Assembly (NCBI RefSeq): GCF_964656455.1
Contig: NC_135722.1
Location: forward strand, 50,052,628-50,116,627
Direction: 5' to 3'
Origin: Halichoerus grypus
Taxonomy: Eukaryota; Chordata; Mammalia; Carnivora; Phocidae
Length of the DNA: 64,000 bases
Below, in pieces: positions 46,200 to 55,434 of this stretch. The translations under genes were made by a program, and so were the position numbers. A model generated the notes under the pieces. It did no database searches. It had not been told where the DNA came from and was given only the letters and a program-made list of their open reading frames with translations. How positions within the stretch are numbered: the stretch's first letter is position 1; every line of letters begins with the position of its first letter.

Positions 46200-47525
46200 T
46201 TTCCTTGCTCTGCCAGCTGAGAGGGTCTTAAATCAATGACACCCCAGAAGAAAAGTACATCCAGCACCCAAAACTTTGTTTCTAATACCATTATCCAATT
46301 AAAGGTATCAGTAATCCTTGGAGAAATATCACATTCTAAGATTGGGACAGGTGATATACGGGATATGGCTGTAGCATCTTATGGTCCCAGAAAGTAAAGA
46401 AGTGACCCTCCCCACCAAAAAAAGAATGCACAATTATGGGGTTAAGTAAAGGAACAAGAAGCCAACTGAAAGAGCTCCCGATAGCCAAAGCTGGTCAATG
46501 TGACAAAGTATAGTATTGGATTACAACCTAAAGTATAAAATAAATATTTGAGTCCATAGTGATAAAAATAAATGATTGAACAAATGGGGGAATAGATTAT
46601 CTCTCATGCAAAAAAATTCCAAACAATATATGAGGATGCTGCATGTCCAAGGAGATGGAGCGTAACTACTCACTGTTTAATTTGTGGGCTACACATTGTA
46701 ACTTACTTGCAAAGAGATAACTTGGAAATGGAGGAGAAAGAGAATCCTGACAAATAATACCTCAGCCAGGTGATGAAACTCAATATCAACAGTGATAAAC
46801 CATGTTGATAGTATGTACCCTTGATGTATTTTGACATAAATAGTATTTTACCTCATTGATCTTCTTCCCCAATCACATAACTCTCGTCTAATCATGGGGG
46901 AAATAATCAGACTAATCTCAATTGAGGGATATTTTACAAAAACCTGACTAGTATTCCTTTTTTTTTTTTAACAACTTTTTTATTTATTTGAAAGAGATTG
47001 AGAGGAAGAGAGAGAGAGAGTGAGGGATGAGGGGCAAAGGGAGAGAATCTTCAAGCAGACTCCCCACAAAGCAGGGAGCCCAATGCGGGGCTCAATTCCA
47101 GGATCCATGAGATCATGACCTGAATCAAAACCAAAAGTTGGATGCTGACCCAGCTGAGCCACCCAGGTGCACCTAAAACCTGACTAGTCCTTCTAAAAAC
47201 TGAAGTAATCAAAACTAAGAAAAGCCTGAGTAACTGTCACAGTCAAGAGAACCTAAGAGACCTAAGTAGATATAACTAGTAAATGTAATTTGGTATCCTG
47301 GATGGGATCCCACTAGAGAAGAACATTAGGTATAGTTAAAGGAATCTGAATAGCAAGAACTTTAATAAATTATGAACTTAGTTAATATTGTTTCATTAAT
47401 TATAACAAATGACCATACTAGTATAAAATGTTACTGATAAGGGAAATTACGTATACATTTATATGAAATCTCTGTACTATATTTGCATTTTCTATAATCT
47501 ACAGTGTTATAAATAAACTTTTTAA
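46200..47525 (+). mobile_element. Old L1M 3' UTR with nested SINE
   Basis: Long old-L1-type 3' UTR: 'tgagtccatagtgataaaaata', 'ggatgggatcccactagag', 'gttaatattgtttcattaat', 'gaaatctctgtactatatttgc', ending 'aaataaactttttaaa'. The SINE at 46953-47174 interrupts it. It probably belongs with the ORF2 piece at 45590. Confidence 0.65.
46953..47174 (-). mobile_element. Older Can-SINE, antisense
   Basis: Target duplication AAAACCTGACTAGT around 46939-46952 and 47175-47188. Confidence 0.93.
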
Positions 47526-48865
47526 AAAAGCATATAGAAAATTAATTAGCTAGAAATTATCATAGACCTAGGAGAGTGAAACAGAATATGCTCTATGAAA
47601 TATCAACAATTTTAATATACTGTTGAAATTATGAAAGAAGATATCTGACAAAAGAATACAGTGTTGACATTGCAGATCCTAGTATCACTCTCCAAAATTC
47701 AGGAGTTCCTTAAGTTTCCACACAAGGCTCTGCCCCTCCAACCAAAAACCTGAGCTCTTGAGGTAAGTTAAATTTGGGGGTCTTGAGAGGGCAAAGATTG
47801 TTAGAAAGCCCAATTTACTAGTTTGGATGCACAACTAAACCAAGAAATACTACACAGCTTTTACTGAGTAATAATGATATTCTGAAAGCCATTTGTTTTA
47901 CTGGTATGTTTTGTTCTTTTTTGGCAATAAATCTAGGAAGGAAGATGTTGTCACATTTATCAACTCCCCTATAACTCCAAAAGTGAATCTAGAAGACATC
48001 TCCATGGCAACTCTCATCAGAATGAACTTCCACAAAATACCCTTGCCTGGGAATACTGAGTGTTAGTTAAGTGGTTTAGATTATTATCAACAAACCATTA
48101 CAAATTTCTTACTATATATCAGGAAATGTTTTAAGTGTTATACAAGTATTAGCTTTTTAAATATTCACAACAATGTTTTGTACTAGGTATTATCCTGCTT
48201 ATTATAGAGGAGGAAATGGAGAAACAATTTCTTTCCCAAACTCATGTCCATTAAGTAGGGAAGACAGGATTCAAACCCACATAGTCTGTCTCAATGTCCA
48301 TCCACTTAACCAATTTTCAGTATCACATTTCTTTCCTTAGATCTCTTTTTACCAGTAAATTAAACTCTGTCTTATTTTACTATTAATAAGAACCAAGAAG
48401 CAGAAAGCATTTGTGTTCAAAACAACTGGTCTTTGTTTTATTATATTATCTCTCCCATCAAAGTTCTAATGAATACTCTACTCCATGAAATTATAAATAC
48501 TAGCTGGGCATCAATTTTTTCCTATAGTATTTAAGGTTGAATTGTGGTTAGCACGGGGGTGAGAGGAAGAGTTAGGTGAGTTTTGGAAAAATTGACCAGA
48601 TACCAGCAAGGTAAACAACATGGTAATGAAAAGAAAAAAAAAAAGAGCCAGAATGACTTGCCAATCCCTTACATAAAATCACTCCAGATTTTCTGTGACC
48701 TGACCTTATACATGGGGCCCATGAGAGGAAATCTAGAACTAGAGGGATCTTGAAGAGAAAGAATGGGAGGTAAGCCCTCCTCATAGCTGTTCCTGCCTAG
48801 AGATAAGCCAATTTATCACAAGTCATCCCAAGGTTGGGAAACAGTATTCAGAATCAGGATTCTTT
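47526..48865. other. Spacer with one MIR fragment
   Basis: About 48085-48320 is an antisense MIR ('attatcctgcttattatagagg', 'aggattcaaacccaca'). The remainder is unassigned. Confidence 0.55.
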
Positions 48866-48899
48866 TTCTTTCCTTCTTTTTCTTTCTTTCTTTCTTTCT

Positions 48900-48936
<37 letters not shown>

Positions 48937-49054
48937 TTTCTTTCTTTCTTCTTTCCTTTCTTTCTTTTCTTTCTTTCTTTCTTCTTTCTTTTCTTTCCTT
49001 CCTTTCTTTCTTTCTTTCTTCTTTCTTTCTTTTTCTTTCTTTCTTTCTTTCTTT

Positions 49055-49115
<61 letters not shown>

Positions 49116-49116
49116 T
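48866..49116. repeat. (TTTC)n polypyrimidine tract, about 250 bp
   Basis: TTTC/TTCTT units almost free of purines on the + strand. Predicted frames over it on both strands are low-complexity Lys/Glu/Arg or Phe/Leu/Ser strings, not proteins. Confidence 0.97.
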
Positions 49117-49149
49117 TCTAATCACCAGTGATGCTATGCTTCATATTTT

Positions 49150-52100
49150 TTTCTTTTTTTAAATAATATATAACGTATTATTGGGGCACTTGGGTGGCTC
49201 AGTTGGTTAAGTGACTGCCTTTGGCTCAGATCATGATCCCAGGATCCTGGGATTGAGCCTCGCATTGGGCTCCTTGCTCAGCGGGGAGGCTGCTTCTCCC
49301 TCTCCCTCTATCTGCTACTCCACCTGTTTATGCTCTCACTCTCTGTCAAATAAATAAATAAAAATTCTAAAAAATATATATATATAATGTATTATTTGTT
49401 TCAGAGGTACAGGTCTGTGATTCAGCAGTCTTATATGATAACCACTGCTCATTACATCACATGTCCCCCTTCATGTCCATCACCTAGTTAACCCATCCCT
49501 CCAGCTCCCTCCCCTCCAGCAACCCTCAGTTTGTTTCCTATGATCAAGAGTCTCTTACGGTTTTTCTCCCTCTCTGGTTTTGTCTTGTTTTATTTTTTCC
49601 TCTCTTCCCTTATGATCCTCTGATTTCTTAAATTCCACATCAGTGAGATCATATGATAACTGTCTTTCCCTGATTGACTTATTTTTTTTAGCGTAATACC
49701 CTCTAGTTCCATCCATGTTGTTGCAAATGACAAGATTTCAATTTTTTGATGCTGTGTAATATCTCATTGTGTGTGTGTATATATACATGTATATATATAC
49801 ATATATATATATATATATGTTTTGTTGTGTATATTGTGTGTGTGTGTGTCTTCTTTATCCATTCATCTTTCAATGGACATCTGGACTCTTTTCATACTTT
49901 GTCTATTGTGGACATTGCTGCTATAAACATTGGGATGTAGGTGCCCCTTTGGATCACTACATTTGTATCTTTGGGATAAATATTGAGTAGTGCAATTGTT
50001 GGGTTGTAGGGTAGCTCTATTTTTAACTATTTGAGGAAGCTCCATACTGTTTTCCAGAGTGGCTGCACCAGCTTGCATTCCCACCAACAGTGTAAATGGG
50101 TTCCCCTTTCTCCGCATCCTCGACAATATCCATCAGTTTCCTGACTTGTTCATTTTAGCCATTCTGACTGGTGTGAGGTGGTGTCTCATGGAGGTTTTGA
50201 TTTGTATTTCCCTGATGCTGAGTGATGTTGAGCATTTTTTCGTGTGTCTGTTGGCCATTTGGATGTCTTCTTTGGAGAAAGGTCTGTTCATGTCTTCTGC
50301 CCATTTCTTGTTTGGATTATTTGTTCTTTGGGTATTGAGTTTGATTAAGTTCTTTATACATTTTGGATACTAGCCCTTTATCTGATATGTCATTTGCAAA
50401 TATCTTCTCCCATTCTGTCGGTTGTCTTTTGGTTTTGTTGACTGTTTCCTTTGCTGTGCGGAAGACTTTTATCTTGATGAAGTCCCAATAGTTCATTTTT
50501 GCCTTTCTTTCCCTTGCCTTTGGAGACGCATCTAGCAAGAAGTCTGCTCTAATCTTTATTATTTCTCTTCTGTTGGGTTTAGGTTTTATTTGCTGTTCTT
50601 TCTCCAGCTCCTTTAGGTGTAGGGTTAGGTTGTATATATGAGACCTTTCTTGTTTCTTGATAAGGATTTATTGCTATATACTTCACTGCCTTTGCTGCAT
50701 CCCAAAGATTTTGAACAGTTGTGTTTTCATTTTCATTTGTTTCCATGAATTTTCTTTTCTTTATTTCCTGGTTGACCCATTCATTCTTTAGTAGGTTGCT
50801 CTTTAGGCTCCATGTATTTGAGTTCTTTCCAAATTTCCTCTAGTGATTGACTTCCAGTTTCAAAGCACTGTGGTCTGAAAATATGCAGGGAATGATCCCA
50901 ATCTTTTGGTACCAGTTGAGACCTGATTTGTGACCCAGCATGTGATCTATTCTGGAGAATGTTCCATGTGCACTAGAGAAGAATGTGTATTCTGTTGCTT
51001 TGGGGTGGAATATTCTGAATATATCCATGAAGTCCATCTGGTCCAGTGTATCATGCAAAGCCCTTGTTTCCTTGTTGATCGTCTGCTTAGATGATCTTTC
51101 CATTGCAGTGAGTGGGGTGTTAAAGTCCCCCACTATTATTGTATTATTATCAATGTGTTTCCTTAATTTTGTTATTAATTGGCTTATGTAATTGGCTGTT
51201 CCCACGTTAAGGGCATAAATATTTACAATTTTAGATCTTGTTGGACTCCTTAATTCTAATATAGTGTCCTTCCTCATCTCTTATTGCAGTCTTTGGTTTA
51301 AAATCTAATTTGTCTGATATAAGGATTGCCACTCCAGCTTTCTTTTGATGGCCTTTAGCATAATAAATAGTTTTCCACCCCTTAACTTTCAATCTGGAGG
51401 TGTCTTTGGGTCTAAAATGAGTCTCCTGCAATTGGCATATCAATGGGTCTTGCTTTTTTATCCAATCTGATACCCTGTGTCTTTTGATTGGTACATTTAG
51501 CCCATTTACATTTAGAGTAACTATCGAAAGATATTAATTTAGTGCCATTGTATTACCTCTAAAGTGACTATTACTGTATATTGCCAGTTCCTTTCTGGTC
51601 TATGTTACTCTTGGGCTCTCTCTTTGCTTAGAGGATCCCTTTTAATATTTCTTGTAGGGCTGATTTGGTGATCACAAATTCTTTTAGTTTCTGTTTGTCC
51701 TGGAAGCTTTTTATCACTCCTTCTATTTTGAATGATATCCTAGCTGGACAGAGTATTCTTAGTGGCATATTTTTCTCATTTAGCATCCTGAATATATCAT
51801 GCCAGTCCTTTCTGGTCTGCCCAGTCTCTGTGGATAGGTCTGCTGTCAATCTAATGTTTCTACCCTTGGAGGTTACAGACTTCTTGTTCCGAGCTGCTTT
51901 CAGGATTATCTGTGTGTCTCTGAGATTTGCAAGTTTCACTATTATATGTCAGGGTGTTGACTTATTTTTATTGATTTTGAGGAGGGTTCTCTGTGCCTCC
52001 TGGACTTGGATGCCTCTTTCTTTCCCGATTAGGGAAGTTCTCCACTGTAATTTGTTCCAGTATACCTTATGCCCCTCTTTCTCTTTCCTCTTCTTCTGGG

Positions 52101-52690
52101 ATCCCAATTATTCTAATACTGTTTTGCTTTATGGTCTCACTTTTCTCTCAAATTCTCCCCTCATGATCCTGTAGTTGTTTATCTCTCTTTTTCTCAGCTT
52201 CTTTATTCTCCATCATTTTGTCTTCTATATCACTAATTCTCTCTTCTGCCTATTTATCCTAGCAGTTAGAGCCTCCATTTTTTATTGCATCTCATGAATA
52301 GCCTTTTGTTTTTGACTTGGTTAGATTTTAGTTCTATTTCTCCAGAAAGGGATTCTCTAGTGTCTTCTGTGCTTCTGTGCCTTTTTCAAGCCTACCTAGT
52401 ATCTTTATAATCATTATCCTAAATTCTAGTTCCGACATCTTACATATATCCGTACTGATTAGGTTCCTGGCAGTCAGTACTGCCTCTTGTTGTCTTTTTT
52501 GAGGTGTGTTTCTGTCTTGTCATTCTTGCAGAAAGTAATCAATTTTCTATCTGTAGAATTGCAGCAATTCTTTTCTTAGGTCTTTGGTTGAGTTCACAGG
52601 TGTTCAGAATGTTTTGATAGCTATCTAGCTGAATTCCTGGGACCAGGCGAAACTAAAGTCTCCTACTCCTCCATCATCTTGGAAAGTCCC
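49150..52690 (-). mobile_element. L1 reaching its 5' end but with a spliced-looking 5' UTR and an ORF2 deletion
   Basis: In complement order: 5' terminus near 52690 ('aagatgatggaggagtagg', the same start as the L1 at 55435); only 166 bp of 5' UTR; ORF1 start region at 52524; ORF1 coiled-coil region (about 52200-52480); ORF1 C-terminal domain (51628-51939, 'ADLSTETGQTRKDW', 'KFVITKSALQEILKGIL'-like block); ORF2 endonuclease (50840-51443, 'QETHFRPKD', 'GDFNTPLTAMERS', 'SDHSALKLE'). At about 50541 an internal junction skips most of the RT domain, followed by the ORF2 C-terminal part (49863-50540) and 3' UTR to 49150. A SINE (49183-49384) split the 3' UTR later. Not autonomous. Confidence 0.9.
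49183..49384 (+). mobile_element. Can-SINE nested in L1 3' UTR
   Basis: Imperfect target duplication TAACGTATTATT / TAATGTATTATT (49171-49182 and 49385-49396). Confidence 0.94.
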
Positions 52691-53010
52691 TGTAAATATA
52701 TTTTAAAACATTGAATTGTATACTTTATTTTTTAAATAAGGTCTTATTTATTTATTTATTTATTTGAGAAAGAGAGAGTGCACACATGCCCATGAGTGGG
52801 GGGAGGAGCAGAGGAGGAAAGAGTCTCAAGCAGACTCCTCACTGAGCACAGAGCCCCAGGTGGGGCTCGATCCTCACAACCTTGAGATCATGACCTGAGC
52901 AGAAACCAAGAGTCAGACACTTAACTGACTGTACCAGCCAGGCACCCCGAATTATATACTTTTAAGTGGATAAACTGTATGGTAGGTGAATTATATCTCA
53001 GAAAGCTGTT
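52691..53010 (+). mobile_element. Old L1 3' tail split by a SINE
   Basis: 'aaaacattgaattgtatact' continues after the SINE as 'tttaagtggataaactgtat', 'ggtaggtgaattatatctca' and an A14 run: an old L1 3' terminus in + orientation. Confidence 0.6.
52728..52948 (-). mobile_element. Can-SINE, antisense
   Basis: Imperfect duplication GAATTGTATACTTTA / GAATTATATACTTTT (52713-52727 and 52949-52963). Confidence 0.93.
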
Positions 53011-53049
53011 AACATTTAAAAAAAAAAAAAACAAAACAGTACTTAGCAA

Positions 53050-53400
53050 ACTAGTCCCCTAAAATATATATTGAAATAAAGGAATGGAGATAGATATAAC
53101 ATGCTAACACTAATCAAAAGAAAGCTAGAGAAGCTATATTAATTTCAGAAAAGACAAACTAAAATGAGAAAAACTATCAAGGATAAAGGGCATTATATTT
53201 TCATAAAGTGATTTCCAAAAGACATAACAAATTTTAATATCTATGCACCTAACAACAGAGCATCAAAATACCTGGGGTAAAACTGATAAAATGACAAAGA
53301 GAAATAGAAAAATCCACTCTGGTATTTGGAGGCTTTAACAGCTCTTTTTCAGTAACTGACAGATCGAAAGCCATCTTAAAATCTAAATTTTCTTCAGAAA
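53050..53400 (+). mobile_element. Old L1M ORF2 endonuclease remnant
   Basis: 'actaatcaaaagaaagctag', 'tatgcacctaacaacagagc', 'aatccactctggtatttgg' follow the old-L1 endonuclease region in order. It is the same region as at 520-800 of this window. Confidence 0.75.
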
Positions 53401-53755
53401 TTGAGGAACTTCCCAACATATAACGAACAATGAATGACTGTTGACTTGATGACTCTTAGTTTCACAAACATTTACTCGTAATTGTTGAAAGAAAAATCAT
53501 AGTTCTGCTAAGAATGGCCTAACCTGGGTTTAGTGACCATATTCTCTAGTATGTCAACATAAAGACAAAACAAAACCATGCCTTTATTCTCTATACTGAA
53601 AATACAGGTTTTACTCTTATTGAGGTTTATATCTAAGATCTTTAAATTAAAATATTATTAGCAAAATGTAAATTCAAAATTCTACATTAACATGAAATAC
53701 TCTTATAAATATAAAGAAGAAGGGAAGGAAATGTGTGTTTTAGATTCTTTTTCAC

Positions 53756-54700
53756 TTAAACTTTCTGTTGCTTGAATTTCCGGAGGATTCTGTCACGAAT
53801 CTGCTTGGTCTTGACACTGTAGACAATGGGGTTCATGAGGGGTGGGACCAGCAAGTAGACATTGGCCATAAGCACATGGACAATTGGGGAAGCATTCTGC
53901 CCATAACGACGGATCATAGAGAGTCCAATCATTGGTGTATAGAAAGTGAGTACAGCACAGATGTGGGAAATGCAGGTGTTGAGGGCTTTCACCCTCTCTG
54001 TCTTGGAAGCTATACGCAACACTGTGCCAAGGATGAGGCTATAGGAGAGGAGGAGAAGCACTGAATCAAGTCCCATGGAGCAAATGACCACCATGAGGCC
54101 ATAGATGCTGCTGACCCGATGGCTGGATACAGTTGTCTTTATGAGGTCCTGGTGTAGGCAGAATGGGTAGGAGAGAATATTGACAGGATGATACTGAAGC
54201 CTCTTTAGGAGGAAGGAAGCTGGAAAGGCCAGAGCCAAGGCCCGTCCAGCAATTGCCAACCCAATCCCAATGATTACACCATTGGTTAGAATGGCCACAT
54301 AGCGCAGGGGTTCTCGTATTGCTACAAAGTGGTCAAAGGCCATGGCCAACAGCACAGCTGACTCAATAATTGAGAAAACATGAATGAAGTACATCTGGAC
54401 CAGGCAAGCATTAAAGGAGATCTCCCGGGCATGGAACCAGAAGACGCTGAACATGGTAGGCAAGATTGTAGTGGATAGGCCCAGGTCAGTAAGTGCCAGC
54501 ATTGATAGAAAGTAGAACATTGGTTGGTGGAGGGAAGGCTCAGTTCTGATGATAAATAGGATGGTAATGTTTCCTGAAATTGAGGTGGCATAAATCAGAA
54601 AGATGGGGATGGAAATCAAGCTATATCTGCTTTCAAGGCCTGAGAGGCCTGTCAGGAGGAAGCGAGGATACAAGGCAGAGCTATTGAAGACAGACATCAT
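53756..54700 (-). CDS. OR51-family olfactory receptor, intact frame with degenerate key motifs
   Basis: Class I odorant receptor, 314 codons in one exon from ATG 54700 (a second ATG follows at once) to the stop at 53756. OR51 membership shows in 'FLLTGLSGLE', 'LNTCISHICAVLTFYTPMIG' and 'HVLMANVYLLVPPLMNPIVY'. Landmarks: sequon N6-S-S; C99 and C181 (the conserved disulfide pair); TM7 N290-P-I-V-Y; C-terminal basic tail. Odd points: the DRY motif is D123-H124-F125, so the G-protein-coupling Arg is lost (CAC at 54329-54331, one CpG transition from CGC); 'VAIC' is VAIR; loop-2 Cys at 171 is His and the partner near 191 ('LAC') is 'TTV'. A splice acceptor (GTTCTTGTCCTCCCACTTAG, AG complement at 54721-54722) precedes the exon. 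It may be a divergent functional receptor or an early pseudogene. I cannot name the subfamily. Confidence 0.93.
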   Translation of the reverse strand: MMSVFNSSALYPRFLLTGLSGLESRYSLISIPIFLIYATSISGNITILFIIRTEPSLHQPMFYFLSMLALTDLGLSTTILPTMFSVFWFHAREISFNACLVQMYFIHVFSIIESAVLLAMAFDHFVAIREPLRYVAILTNGVIIGIGLAIAGRALALAFPASFLLKRLQYHPVNILSYPFCLHQDLIKTTVSSHRVSSIYGLMVVICSMGLDSVLLLLSYSLILGTVLRIASKTERVKALNTCISHICAVLTFYTPMIGLSMIRRYGQNASPIVHVLMANVYLLVPPLMNPIVYSVKTKQIRDRILRKFKQQKV

Positions 54701-54721
54701 GTGATGGAGGTGCCCTCAGTC

Positions 54722-55418
54722 TAAGTGGGAGGACAAGAACCTGGAACAATTCAGGTACAGTCAATATTGCAAGGAGCAGCAATGCTCCGACACATACTGC
54801 TCTGTTTAGACTCTTTCCAATTAATCCTCTTCTCATTATATATAATTACCACCTGTACTTATTATTTTCCCAATTAATCTATTTCATCATTGTACATTTA
54901 TTGAGAATACATTTTATAAAAGGAAAACTGATAGAGCTAAAATGTAGAGAAATATATAAAAACTGACTTCAAATACTTATAACCTAGTAAATGGAGAGAT
55001 CTAAAATTAAAGTAGTAGTTTAATACAAGTCCCTACAAAACACAGAAAGAAGAAACAAAGCTGACCCAGAGATGTCAGGGAGGACTTATGGAAGTGGTTT
55101 CTTGAATTAGGTCTTGAATGACAAGTATGAGATAGAGGGAAAAAAGGGCTGTGCTGGCCATTCTGTGCTCATTAACAATCAGGAAAATACAGAAAGATAC
55201 TAGCATTACACGTGTAAAAAAATGCAATTGAGCAAAATGATAGGATACGGTGGCTCTTCAGATGGTTATTGGAGTGAAGATTGAATAGAAATGGACCAGA
55301 ATTTCTGAAGGAACTTGTGTATAAATATAAAGAGCTTGGACTTAATCTTAGAAGACACAACATAGTCATTTTAATAAAAAGTAAACAGTATGATCAGATT
55401 TATATTATATTGCCATCA
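54722..55418. other. Spacer upstream of the OR51 gene
   Basis: Would hold part of the 5' intron of the OR51 gene if the acceptor at 54721 is used. No EBF consensus, TATA box or named repeat that I can defend. Confidence 0.45.
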
Positions 55419-55434
55419 AACTAGAATCAATGTT

